Below are positions 45,127 through 54,222 of a stretch of DNA of 64,000 bases, one piece after another. Under the pieces are notes generated by a model. That model worked only from the letters and a program-made list of their open reading frames with translations. It did no database searches and was not told the origin of the DNA. Numbering within the stretch: the first letter of the stretch is position 1; each line of letters begins with the position of its first letter. The position numbers were made by a program, and so were the translations under genes. The stretch lies in the NCBI GenBank assembly GCA_003249645.1, contig QKIH01000090.1, positions 1 to 64,000 of the forward strand. The letters are read 5' to 3'. The DNA is from Desulfobulbaceae bacterium. GTDB taxonomy: Bacteria; Desulfobacterota; Desulfobulbia; Desulfobulbales; Desulfocapsaceae.

Positions 45127-45502
45127 TCTTCCAGATATATTTTACGCCTCAAGCGGCGTATTTATTGAGATGACCTTTGAACAAAGTCTGTGCGAACAAT
45201 AAGTAGCCCCATATACCTTGTCAAGGCGATAAAAACTAAAAAAAACACCCTGATATTCAAACCGCAGACCACTTTTATCCATTTGTTCTTTCATGTTTTT
45301 TGTTATAACCACTTTCGACATAGAGACAATAAACCCGTTATCAGCCGACAGACCCTGCATAAGCTTGTCAACTCCGGATTTTGCTTTGCAAAAAAAGGAC
45401 GCAATGTTATCAGTTGAAAGTATCCTAATTTTACATAACAATCTTTTGGATACGGACTACCATCAGACATGACGTTTTTTCATTAAACAGGAGAAGCATC
45501 GT
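45127..45502. other. Divergent region between grpE and hybrid kinase gene
   Basis: 376 bp. It holds the grpE promoter (annotated separately). A 99-codon minus-strand ORF (45142-45441) overlaps that promoter and matches no family I know, so it is left out. The kinase promoter should also be here but was not located. Confidence 0.5.
45196..45224 (-). promoter_or_regulatory. Predicted sigma-70 promoter of grpE-dnaK
   Basis: On the minus strand TTGACA (complement at 45219-45224), a 17-base spacer and TATTGT (complement at 45196-45201) make a near-consensus vegetative promoter 70 bp before the grpE ATG. Confidence 0.7.
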
Positions 45503-47539
45503 TTGAGAATTTCGCTCCAGTCAAAATATTCCTTACAGCTGATTTTGCTGGTCGGAACAATCATCGTAGTACTGTCTGTGACAGCGCTTACTATTTTCAA
45601 ACGATCTTTTAACCAGCTTCAAGTTGCGGTCACCAATGATCTGAAAACGCAACTGACAACACAGGCCGACGCACAATCGGCAACCTTTATCACCCTCCTC
45701 CAGAAGCATCTCACACATCTCCTTTACCAGAAGAACTTCACATCGATGCATGAGATACTTTTTGATGTTCAATCGCAGCCGAATGTCCTGGAGGTAGCCG
45801 TGTTCGACACCACATGTTCGATTATCAGCAGCGGGAAAGAGCTTCCTTTGCCCGAAAACATACGGCACCTGGATAGAACACACTGTTCAAAGCGCCCTGC
45901 CGACACCATCGCCAGAACAACGCTCGATCATTCAGTTGTTGTCTCACGACCAATCTATATGGGAGAGGAGTGGCTTGGAGGAGTGGCCCTGACCCTGTCC
46001 ACTGACCATCTGCAAAGAACTTTTGCATTAACCAATCAACTCTTTATTCAACGGGAAAAAAAAGGCATTAAAGAGCTTCAGACAAGCCTTCTCATTATTA
46101 CGATCTTCGTTATTCTTCTATCACTGTTATCTGCAGTCTATATCGCCGGAAGGCTGGTAAAACCGATTGAAAGATTGAAAAACGTGGCCAAACAGATCGG
46201 CAGAGGCAACTATGACGATATGGTAAAAACGGATCGCAATGATGAGCTCGGCGACCTCACCAATTCATTTGACCAGATGCGGGTTCACCTGAAACATTCT
46301 ACGGTTTCAATTGAACGGCTTGAAAAAGAGATAATAGACAAGAATATTTCAGAACGTGAACGGGGACTGATCGAGGAACAGCTCCATAAAGCACAGCGAC
46401 TTGAAGCCATGGGACAGCTTGCTGCAGGTGTAGCCCACGACCTGAACAACATTCTCTCTGGTGTTGTCGCGATTCCACAGCTCATGCTGCTCGATCTTGA
46501 TAAAACTGATCCGACCCGTGCCAGCCTGCTCAAGATTCAGGAGGCAGGAGAACGTGCCGCAGGCATAGTACAGGATATGCTTACGCTGGCAAGAAGCGGC
46601 ATGAATGTTTCCGAACCGCTCAAGCTCTCCGATGTTATCCGCAAATATCTGGCCAGCTCTGAACATGATGAATTGCGCAAGAGGCACCCTGACATCAACT
46701 TTATTACCAGCCTGGATGAACAGACCCGGCTCATCAAAGGATCAACAGTGCAGCTCTTCTCTGTCCTGATGAATCTGGTGAATAACTCGGCAGAGGCAAT
46801 TCAGGGCCCGGGTCGGATAGAACTCAAACTTTACTCGACCTACGTTGATCAGACCTTCGGCTATTATGATACAGTAATAGAAGGCGACTATCTTTGTCTT
46901 TCTGTCAAAGACGATGGGGAAGGAATGTCGGACGAAAATCTTTCCCATATTTTCGAGCCGTTCTATTCAAATAAAAAACTCGGAAGAAGCGGAACCGGAC
47001 TCGGTATGGCCATCGTATGGAACGCCATTAAGGATCATAACGGCTATATTAACATTAAAAGCCAACCGGGTGAAGGGACGACCGTTTACCTCTACTTCCC
47101 GATAGCCGACACGCAGCCGGAGCAGGATCCGCTGTCGGCAACGGACAAGAATGCCGATCTGTCCGGCTGCGGCCAGCATGTTCTTGTGGTAGATGATATC
47201 CAAAACCAACGCGATCTGGCCTGCTCTATTCTTGAACGGCTCAATTACACCACAGGTTCGGTAGATTCGGGCCAGAAAGTACTTCCTTACCTGACTTCTC
47301 ATAAAACCGATCTGATCCTGCTTGATATGGTGATGGAACCCGGTTTTGACGGTCTTGAAACCTGCAGCCGCGTCTTTTCAAAATACCCTGAAATGCCGGT
47401 GATTCTTACCAGTGGATACGTCGAAAGTGAAAAAGTCCGGGCTTCCCTGAGACTCGGAGCAAAAAAATATCTGAAAAAACCCTATTCCGTTAAAAACCTT
47501 GGTGAAGCTGTTAAACAGGTACTTGGAAATTCTGGCTAA
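45503..47539 (+). CDS. Hybrid sensor histidine kinase (HAMP, HisKA, HATPase, receiver)
   Basis: A 678-residue membrane sensor. TM1 is at about residues 12-32 and TM2 at about 195-215, enclosing an extracytoplasmic sensor region of ~160 residues. HAMP follows (about 216-270), then HisKA with the phosphoacceptor in GVAHDLNNILSGV. The ATPase has NLVNNSAEAI, DDGEGMS and GTGLGMAIV. The C-terminal receiver (about 553-678) has the phosphoacceptor in LILLDMVMEPGFDG. The start is a TTG with AGGAG about nine bases upstream; no ATG alternative lies nearby. No separate response regulator gene is adjacent, so the output partner is elsewhere. The signal is unknown. Confidence 0.9.
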   Translation: MRISLQSKYSLQLILLVGTIIVVLSVTALTIFKRSFNQLQVAVTNDLKTQLTTQADAQSATFITLLQKHLTHLLYQKNFTSMHEILFDVQSQPNVLEVAVFDTTCSIISSGKELPLPENIRHLDRTHCSKRPADTIARTTLDHSVVVSRPIYMGEEWLGGVALTLSTDHLQRTFALTNQLFIQREKKGIKELQTSLLIITIFVILLSLLSAVYIAGRLVKPIERLKNVAKQIGRGNYDDMVKTDRNDELGDLTNSFDQMRVHLKHSTVSIERLEKEIIDKNISERERGLIEEQLHKAQRLEAMGQLAAGVAHDLNNILSGVVAIPQLMLLDLDKTDPTRASLLKIQEAGERAAGIVQDMLTLARSGMNVSEPLKLSDVIRKYLASSEHDELRKRHPDINFITSLDEQTRLIKGSTVQLFSVLMNLVNNSAEAIQGPGRIELKLYSTYVDQTFGYYDTVIEGDYLCLSVKDDGEGMSDENLSHIFEPFYSNKKLGRSGTGLGMAIVWNAIKDHNGYINIKSQPGEGTTVYLYFPIADTQPEQDPLSATDKNADLSGCGQHVLVVDDIQNQRDLACSILERLNYTTGSVDSGQKVLPYLTSHKTDLILLDMVMEPGFDGLETCSRVFSKYPEMPVILTSGYVESEKVRASLRLGAKKYLKKPYSVKNLGEAVKQVLGNSG

Positions 47540-47553
47540 CCCCTGCACCCTGA

Positions 47554-48438
47554 TTACGCTTTAGCTGTTGTAAGCGGTAAAATTTTGAGTCTTCCATCGG
47601 AAAAGATCTCTTTAAAATCATTATACATACGCCTTTCGAGATCCAAAAAGTCGCTCATTATCATCCCGGGAGAAAATTCCAACTCGATTTCGACGATACG
47701 TGTGCTTCCTTTATTGGTGCTGTAGATATTGCCGAGCATTTCATACTCGTCATAGTATTTGGTCAGCAGACTCATGATTTTCAACTGGTCAGCCTCAGAG
47801 AGCGGAAAATCAACCAGTGACCGGAAATGAATCCAAACCGAGGGGACATATTGCGTGATTGCATATATGCCTAATACAATTGTACACAGTTGATCGACCC
47901 AGAACATCAGGGTTTCGTTGCTTCTGTCAAACAATAAGAAAAATAGAATAACGGAAAACGTTATGAAGTCGCGTAGAGAAGCAACCTTGTAACATTTCAA
48001 GGACATGGCAATCATCGGGGACGCATTTTCCTTAATGGTTCTTTTAGCCAGCAAGTAGAGATAACACTGCCCCAGAACCGCAAAGAACAGAACAAGAACA
48101 GCCCAGCCTAATTGGGGGGCATGGTAGGTATGGGTGTAAAAAGCATTAAAGACTTTATGAAGCGGTATTATTATTCCGACTGTCATCAGGACTGCACTGA
48201 AGAAAGCCATGGCATCTTCCAGCCTGCCTGTTCCGTAAGGATAAAGATTGGTGTTCCCTTTTTCGGCGGTTTGTAAAATATAGAGAACAAACATAACACT
48301 GACAACAGAACTGACAGCCATCAGGGTCGGAAAGATGATCACCGTTGAACCTGATTTCAGAACAACATAGAGTGAAAACAATGCTATAATTGCTTCATAT
48401 AGCAGAACAATCTGGAAGTATTTTTTTGCAGCATTCAT
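47554..48438 (-). CDS. Degenerate CDF-like (cation diffusion facilitator) membrane protein
   Basis: A 294-residue protein with about six hydrophobic segments and a C-terminal cytoplasmic domain (about 205-290). The segment YPYGTGRLEDAMAFFSAVLMTVG corresponds to the HPYGHGRxE loop of CDF transporters. However, the metal-site residues expected in TM2 and TM5 (paired H/DxxxD) are not present: the TM5 region reads ASLRDFITFSVIL. It may transport something else or be a regulatory relative. It converges with the hybrid kinase gene, 14 bp apart. Confidence 0.72.
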   Translation of the reverse strand: MNAAKKYFQIVLLYEAIIALFSLYVVLKSGSTVIIFPTLMAVSSVVSVMFVLYILQTAEKGNTNLYPYGTGRLEDAMAFFSAVLMTVGIIIPLHKVFNAFYTHTYHAPQLGWAVLVLFFAVLGQCYLYLLAKRTIKENASPMIAMSLKCYKVASLRDFITFSVILFFLLFDRSNETLMFWVDQLCTIVLGIYAITQYVPSVWIHFRSLVDFPLSEADQLKIMSLLTKYYDEYEMLGNIYSTNKGSTRIVEIELEFSPGMIMSDFLDLERRMYNDFKEIFSDGRLKILPLTTAKA

Positions 48439-48579
48439 TTCCGAGCTTTTGACGCCTATCTGTATTATTGTTATATTATTGAATGTTTTTCAGAATACTG
48501 TTTTCTACTATTCTTTTTTTCCAAAAGCAAACTCCTATCAATGTCGTCCAACCTACCCTAATATATTTTACAGATTTTG

Positions 48580-49473
48580 ATGTTAAAATTCAGAGAGATT
48601 GAACTGTCCGATAAACCTGGAATTGAGCAGCTTCTAAAACATGTGGATAGCAAATCCTGCCAATATAGCTTTGCAAATCTGTTTTCCTTAAGAAAGAAAT
48701 ATGGAACTGAGATATGTATTGAAGAAGACACTCTTTATATTCGGCAGAAAAACCGGAAGATCGGGACCAAAATTGCGTATTTTTTCCCAATATGCCGAGC
48801 CAACCCGGCTGAGAAGATACAAAAAGTATTAAAAACAGCAGAGGCCGAGTCACATGAACTGCATTTTTTCTGTGTTTTTGACCAACACAGGGAAGAACTG
48901 CGTGATTTCACCCTCAATCAGAGTCCCGACTGGAGTGAGTATATTTACGATTCAAATCGAATTTTTGATTTAAAAGGAAACGAGCTGTCTAAAATCAGGC
49001 GCGGCATAAATCAGTTCTGGGAACTTTATAGTGAATCAGTCAAGATAGAGGAAATCGCCCCGAGCCATATCGACGAAATCAAGGCTTTCCAGCAGCGATG
49101 GCATAACGAATCATTGCTAAGCGCCAGCAAGCCGGATTCTCTCGAAGAAGAACACGGAGCCATAGATATTGCCCTGTCGCATTTTGAGGAGCTTGATCTC
49201 AAAGGAGTCGTTTTAAAGCGCGAGGGTGTTGTGGAGGGTTATTGCTACGGCGCTGTCATCAATGGTGACACTTTTGACATTATCGCCCAGAAGGCCAACA
49301 AAGACTACAGACATATTTACAAGGTCCTGTTTCAGGAGCTTGTACGGGTTTATAAAGACGATATTCCGTGGACAAATATGGAAGAAGATATCGGCATAAA
49401 AGGTCTTCGACAGCTGAAAAGATCATATAAGCCTAACTTCCAGCTTGTAAAATACACTGCTATCCCCGTATAG
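48580..49473 (+). CDS. DUF2156 (phosphatidylglycerol lysyltransferase C-terminal-like) protein
   Basis: A 298-residue soluble protein with a double GNAT-like fold as in DUF2156. It opens FREIELSDKPGIEQLLKHV and contains SFANLFSLRKKYG. Further on are SKIRRGINQFWELY and the characteristic NMEEDIGIKGLRQLKRSYKP. In MprF the equivalent domain transfers lysine or alanine from aminoacyl-tRNA to lipids; standalone DUF2156 proteins have uncertain acceptors. No membrane segment is present. The start at ATG 48580 was preferred to the overlapping TTG 48577. No linked partner. Confidence 0.85.
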   Translation: MLKFREIELSDKPGIEQLLKHVDSKSCQYSFANLFSLRKKYGTEICIEEDTLYIRQKNRKIGTKIAYFFPICRANPAEKIQKVLKTAEAESHELHFFCVFDQHREELRDFTLNQSPDWSEYIYDSNRIFDLKGNELSKIRRGINQFWELYSESVKIEEIAPSHIDEIKAFQQRWHNESLLSASKPDSLEEEHGAIDIALSHFEELDLKGVVLKREGVVEGYCYGAVINGDTFDIIAQKANKDYRHIYKVLFQELVRVYKDDIPWTNMEEDIGIKGLRQLKRSYKPNFQLVKYTAIPV

Positions 49474-49527
49474 CCGGTTCAGAGGCCGTACAGGGATAAT
49501 AATGCATCTGTTGCGGTACCACTCTAT

Positions 49528-49574
49528 GAGACAATCAATGCGGACCGCATTTCGGAACCCGCGTTGATTGTCTC
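49528..49574. repeat. Long inverted repeat between convergent genes
   Basis: GAGACAATCAATGCGG and CCGCGTTGATTGTCTC are 16-base arms with one mismatch (a G-U pair in RNA) and a 15-base loop. It sits between the DUF2156 stop and the FAD-dehydrogenase stop. There is no T-run on either strand, so it may be a bidirectional 3' end structure or part of a dispersed repeat. Confidence 0.6.
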
Positions 49575-49607
49575 CAGCTTAAAAAAACAAGTGATCTATT
49601 CCCAGCC

Positions 49608-51230
49608 TTATTCTTCAAACAGGACACCAGTGCCAAATATCGCATCCGGGTCAAAACACTTTCTAACGGCCCGCATGCTGTCAAGCATCTCTTCAGGGTA
49701 CTGAACCATCAGCATCGCCTTTTTCATCCGGCCTATACCATGCTCTGCAGCAACGGCTCCGCCCATTTGAACGACTTTTTCAGCCCAGCCCAGATAGAGT
49801 TCTTTTGCCCGGGCAAGCTCCTCCATATTCTTCGGCAGCAGATTCACATGAACGTGGTTGTCACCTATATGGCCGAAGACAACACTGTCGATACCCGACT
49901 GCTGAAGACCTTCACGATACACTGCAAAGACAGCGCTCAACTTGTCATCCGGAACCGCCATGTCTGTGCCGACTTTATGGAGTCCGGGGTACTCACGTTT
50001 TCTCTGCCCTATTATGGAATTGACCGCCTCAGGCAGTGCATGCCTGAATAAGCGCTGGGCGGCCATCTCGCTTGGCTCCATGGCAGCCCAGGTATCATCG
50101 AGGCTCAATCCGAACTCTTCCAACATCTCTTCAAGGGGGATGCAGGCTTCCTCTGTTTCTTCTTCGGTACCGGAAAACTCGAAATAGATGCCGCAACCAT
50201 CCCAGGAAGGGAGATCGGGAATATGGCTGCCCGCACCATCCAGTTCTTTTTTCTCTTTCAGCAATCGTAACGCATCGGCATCAAAGTACTCAATAGCATC
50301 AAGGCGTAAATCCTGCCTATTCCGTGCCGCATCAACCAAACGAAGTGCAGTCGGCTCTTCGGGAACAGTCACCAGGACGCCGATCACCGACGATGTTTTC
50401 TGAATTAGTCTTAATTCAACCCCGACAATGATGCCGAGGGTTCCTTCACTGCCGATAAACAGATCGATAAGGTCCATGTCGTGCTTTAACGGATAACCGA
50501 GGGTCGCCTTGGTGGTAGGCAAGCTGAAATCGGCTATCTGAATTTCAATGGTTGAACCATCTAGTTGAACAAGCTGAAAAAGACCGTTTTCAGCAGTTAT
50601 CTCCCCTCTTCTTATTTTTATCAGCCTGCCGTCGGCAAGAACAACATCGATTGCACGTACCCACTCCCTGGTAGCCCCCCAGCGATAGGTTCTCGCACCT
50701 GATGCGTTGGTTGCAACAATACCGCCAATATGGGCGGAAGTCTCTGTAGGATTTACCGGAAACCAGATCTGCAGATCAGCATCTGCCGTTATCTGCTCCA
50801 CACTTTTCTGCTCTGCATCGGTAAGATCGGTACATCTCTCAAAATCTTTTTTCATTAAGAGCCCGGTCAGTAATGCAAGAGACATCCCCGGTTCTACCCG
50901 GACATAATACTCTTCCCCATCCATGCCAACAGCAAGAAAACTGGAAATACCATCAAGAGAAATAATTGAGCCGCCGTCAACGGGAACGGCTCCTCCTGCT
51001 ATACCTGTCCGACCGGCAGAGACTACACATTTTTTATTTTTACCGTGTATATCCTGAACTGCCCAGACAACCTCTTCTATCGTGCTCGGCAAGTACAGCG
51101 CATCAATATTTGCGGCCCGCAACTTGCTCTCGTCACCCAACAGATCATTATATCTTTCAGCTATAATTGACTGATCATCAATCATCTTGCATTCTACAGC
51201 CTCGCAGATAACTGGCTGAATTACATTCAT
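49608..51230 (-). CDS. FAD-linked oxidoreductase, D-lactate dehydrogenase / GlcD type
   Basis: A 540-residue flavoprotein. An FAD-binding type 4 domain (about 40-220) has VVSAGRTGIAGGAVPVDGGSI and GGIVATNASGARTYRWG. The C-terminal FAD-oxidase domain (about 265-540) has VFGHIGDNHVHVNLLP and AVAAEHGIGRMKKAM, both with metal-binding histidines. It oxidises a 2-hydroxyacid, probably D-lactate or glycolate, delivering electrons to an ETF, cytochrome or Fe-S partner. The partner gene (usually a CCG-domain Fe-S protein) is not adjacent. There is no Fe-S domain in the protein itself. Confidence 0.9.
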   Translation of the reverse strand: MNVIQPVICEAVECKMIDDQSIIAERYNDLLGDESKLRAANIDALYLPSTIEEVVWAVQDIHGKNKKCVVSAGRTGIAGGAVPVDGGSIISLDGISSFLAVGMDGEEYYVRVEPGMSLALLTGLLMKKDFERCTDLTDAEQKSVEQITADADLQIWFPVNPTETSAHIGGIVATNASGARTYRWGATREWVRAIDVVLADGRLIKIRRGEITAENGLFQLVQLDGSTIEIQIADFSLPTTKATLGYPLKHDMDLIDLFIGSEGTLGIIVGVELRLIQKTSSVIGVLVTVPEEPTALRLVDAARNRQDLRLDAIEYFDADALRLLKEKKELDGAGSHIPDLPSWDGCGIYFEFSGTEEETEEACIPLEEMLEEFGLSLDDTWAAMEPSEMAAQRLFRHALPEAVNSIIGQRKREYPGLHKVGTDMAVPDDKLSAVFAVYREGLQQSGIDSVVFGHIGDNHVHVNLLPKNMEELARAKELYLGWAEKVVQMGGAVAAEHGIGRMKKAMLMVQYPEEMLDSMRAVRKCFDPDAIFGTGVLFEE

Positions 51231-51634
51231 ACAAACTCCTTATACTATTTAACTTGTCATACATTTTTCAGTCACACTTCAATAACGCCATGTCCGTTAT
51301 AGCAAATTACTGTAAGACCGATACAAAAAAAATGCATACTTGAATGGAAAAGAACCTGCTGAGACGAGAGGAAGCCTCCAAAAAGTTACACCCCAGCCTC
51401 ACCGACAAATCTTGATCAAAGCAATTTCAGGTAGATAGCAATGTAATTCCAAGCAGATTTCTGCTGATCGACATAAAAGACCGTATCAGCAAAAACAGTC
51501 GCATCCACAATCAGCCGAAAGATCACCGCGGTGATTAAATACCGCCTGACCTGTTTATTCTCTTTATTAAGTGATTATAAAAACGATATTATAGGAATAG
51601 GATAATATTGGATAAATAGAAGAAAACGACAAAA
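51231..51634. other. Divergent region before PAS hybrid kinase
   Basis: 404 bp without a supported gene. It contains a perfect 14-bp palindrome ATCACCGCGGTGAT at 51522-51535, 99 bp before the kinase start, which may be an operator. A weak sigma-54-like TGGAAAAGAACCTGCT at 51345-51360 was noted but is not convincing. Confidence 0.45.
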
Positions 51635-54151
51635 TTGGAAACTCGGGTGTCAGCTCAATTAAAAAAGGGAAAAGTGCGTCTTCCTGAAAATATTCGTCTG
51701 GAAATTGCAGACCGCATGGTTCGTGTCATCGTCCCGGTAATGGCTGCCATTTTAGCAGTACATGTTATCGGCAGCTTCCTGCTGCTGGAAAGCTACGAAT
51801 ATTACCGTTTAATTGCAGTCTTTATTATCCTGACAGCAGTGGTTCCAGCATGGATTCTCGTGTTGAAAGGGAAATCGCACGCAGCTCTGCTGGTTATTTT
51901 TGTTTTCATAAACGGTGCCTGGCTGGTGCAGATGATAGTCAGCGGCGGAAATACTCTTGGCGTTTTTGCAACCGTCACAATTGTGACACCGTATATAGTC
52001 TTGTACGGTTTACGGGGAGGTGTTCTGTATGCTCTTTTTGCCCTGACAGTAACGGGCCTTTTTGTCTTCTTCGACTTTCCTCCTCTAGCCCGGAATGTTG
52101 AACCGTCTTCTTCTGTATACTCCCTGTTCAACCTTGCCATCTATCTTTCCAGCCAGATTCTTGCCGTTATTATTCCAGTAAAAATAATGGCTGAGGCTCT
52201 GACAGATCTACAAGGGGTAACACAAGAAAAATCTGCAGTAGCCGCAGAACTTAACAGCATCCTCGAAAGGACACCGGACCTCATCTTTAAAACCGATAAG
52301 GATCAGAAAATAGTGTTTATTAATAAGGCGGTGGAAAGATACGGCTACCGCCCGGAAGAGGTTATCGGCACAGATATTCAGGACATTATCCATCCGGAAG
52401 ACAAAGAAAACAACGATTTCAGATCCCATGAACGGACAAGCCTCGAAAAAAGCAATCATCAATTTAAGATACGACTGCAATCCGACGGCAGGATTTTAGA
52501 TGAAAATGTTGAGTTTCCACAATATTCAAACATATTTTTCGTAAAAACAAACACGATCTTTGATGAGGAGACGAAGAACTGCATCGGCTACCAGGGGATT
52601 GCCAGAGATATCAGCGAAGAAGAGCGCAATCTTGCGAAACTGCGAAAATTTGCAGCCGTGATTGAGCAGACCGAAGATGAAGTTGTAATAACTGATGAAA
52701 ATGGAATTATACAGTATGTCAATCCGGCCTTTGAAAAGAACTCCGGTTACACCCGGGATGAACTGCTTGGCAGCAGACCTTCCATATTTAAAAGCGGCAT
52801 CCACGAGGAGTCACTCTATCGAGAACTCTGGTCAACCATTGAAAATAAACGCACCTGGAAAGGCCAGTTCTATAATAAACTGAAGGGAGGAGATATCGTT
52901 CTTCATGATGCAGCCATTACGCCGATAGTTGATGCCGAAGGGAATATCTCGGCCTATGTTTCAATCCAGCGGGATATAACAGAGAAGGTGCGAACCGAAC
53001 AGCGGCTGCAGCAGCTTCAGAAAATGGAGGCACTCGGCACTCTGGCTGGCGGTATTGCACACGATTTTAATAATATTCTCGGTGCATTGATGGGGTTTGC
53101 CGAACTGGTCAAAGAGAGCCTGCCGGAACAGAGCGAATCGTACAGAAGACAGGATCAGGTAATAAAGGCAAGTCTGAGGGCGAAAAAGCTGATCGAACAG
53201 ATCCTTCTCTTCAGCCGACAGGAGGAGAAAGAGATCAAACCGGTACAGCCGCATTTCATCATCACCGAGGCGTTAAAACTTATACGCGCCTCTATTCCGT
53301 CAACAATTGAAATAAAGCAGTCCATCCCCAATAATCTTGGTTATGTGGTTGCAGACTCCACCCATATCCATCAGATTGTGATGAATTTATGCACCAATGC
53401 CTATCACGCCATGCGCGATGCAGGCGGAATTTTGGATGTAACCTTATCCAAGCTGGATATCAGTGAGGGAGATTCTTCATTTTCCCGGATTGGACTTGCC
53501 GCCGGCAGGTATATGGTTCTTGAAGTAAGTGATACCGGACATGGTATTCCCCCGGAAATGATTGAGAAAATATTCAACCCCTATTTTACGACCAAAGAAA
53601 AGAGCGAGGGTACCGGGCTTGGTCTTTCGGTTGTCCACGGCATCGTAAAGAATTACGGCGGAGTCATAAAGGTCTATAGTGATCCGGGACTCGGCACCAA
53701 CATCCGTATCTACCTGCCTCGCGTTGAAATGGATGTTTCGTCTGAGCGAAAAAACGAGCCGGGTCCTTTGCGGGGAGGTGAAGAGCATATCATGGTGGTG
53801 GATGATGAACCGTCAATGCTGGAAATGATGGAAATCACCCTTCACAGTCTGGGCTACAGGGTCTCTTCCTTTACAGACAGTTATGAAGCAGTTGAGGCCT
53901 TTGAGAGCGAACCCGACCGGTTTGATCTGATCATCACAGACGTGACCATGCCCCACCTGACTGGACTGGATCTGACGGCAAGGATTTATACCATAAAACC
54001 CGGCATGCCGATCATCCTGTGTACCGGTTTTAGTGAACTGACAACAAAAGAAAGAGCGGAATCTCTGGGTATCAAAAATTTTCTGCTTAAACCTGTCCTT
54101 CGACGGGATCTGTCAGAAGCCATTCGTAAAGCCCTTGATATTCAAAGATAA
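51635..54151 (+). CDS. Hybrid sensor kinase with 6-TM sensor, two PAS domains and receiver
   Basis: An 838-residue protein. Residues about 30-190 hold around six membrane helices, two PAS/PAC domains follow (about 205-330 and 335-450), then HisKA with the phosphoacceptor in GGIAHDFNNILGALMGF. The ATPase has NLCTNAYHAM, DTGHGIPPE and GTGLGLSVV. The receiver (about 718-838) has LIITDVTMPHLTG. The start at TTG 51635 has only a weak purine tract upstream; GTG 51647 is an alternative. It lies 71 bp before an NtrC-type regulator and probably controls it by phosphorelay, which links it to the sigma-54 promoter and chemoreceptor downstream. Confidence 0.88.
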   Translation: METRVSAQLKKGKVRLPENIRLEIADRMVRVIVPVMAAILAVHVIGSFLLLESYEYYRLIAVFIILTAVVPAWILVLKGKSHAALLVIFVFINGAWLVQMIVSGGNTLGVFATVTIVTPYIVLYGLRGGVLYALFALTVTGLFVFFDFPPLARNVEPSSSVYSLFNLAIYLSSQILAVIIPVKIMAEALTDLQGVTQEKSAVAAELNSILERTPDLIFKTDKDQKIVFINKAVERYGYRPEEVIGTDIQDIIHPEDKENNDFRSHERTSLEKSNHQFKIRLQSDGRILDENVEFPQYSNIFFVKTNTIFDEETKNCIGYQGIARDISEEERNLAKLRKFAAVIEQTEDEVVITDENGIIQYVNPAFEKNSGYTRDELLGSRPSIFKSGIHEESLYRELWSTIENKRTWKGQFYNKLKGGDIVLHDAAITPIVDAEGNISAYVSIQRDITEKVRTEQRLQQLQKMEALGTLAGGIAHDFNNILGALMGFAELVKESLPEQSESYRRQDQVIKASLRAKKLIEQILLFSRQEEKEIKPVQPHFIITEALKLIRASIPSTIEIKQSIPNNLGYVVADSTHIHQIVMNLCTNAYHAMRDAGGILDVTLSKLDISEGDSSFSRIGLAAGRYMVLEVSDTGHGIPPEMIEKIFNPYFTTKEKSEGTGLGLSVVHGIVKNYGGVIKVYSDPGLGTNIRIYLPRVEMDVSSERKNEPGPLRGGEEHIMVVDDEPSMLEMMEITLHSLGYRVSSFTDSYEAVEAFESEPDRFDLIITDVTMPHLTGLDLTARIYTIKPGMPIILCTGFSELTTKERAESLGIKNFLLKPVLRRDLSEAIRKALDIQR

Positions 54152-54222
54152 TACAGATAGAATTCCACTAGAAAAATGGTAAACGAAAGAAAAATCACTC
54201 TCCAGAACTCTTGACGGAACAG

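Noticed and set aside
45142-45441. 99-codon minus-strand ORF upstream of grpE, considered as an HrcA remnant
   Set aside because: No HrcA similarity, and it overlaps a strong TTGACA-N17-TATTGT promoter for grpE.
51345-51360. TGGAAAAGAACCTGCT as a sigma-54 promoter for the PAS hybrid kinase
   Set aside because: GG and GC spacing is right but the -24 element has two mismatches and the -12 one, and it lies about 275 bp upstream of the gene.
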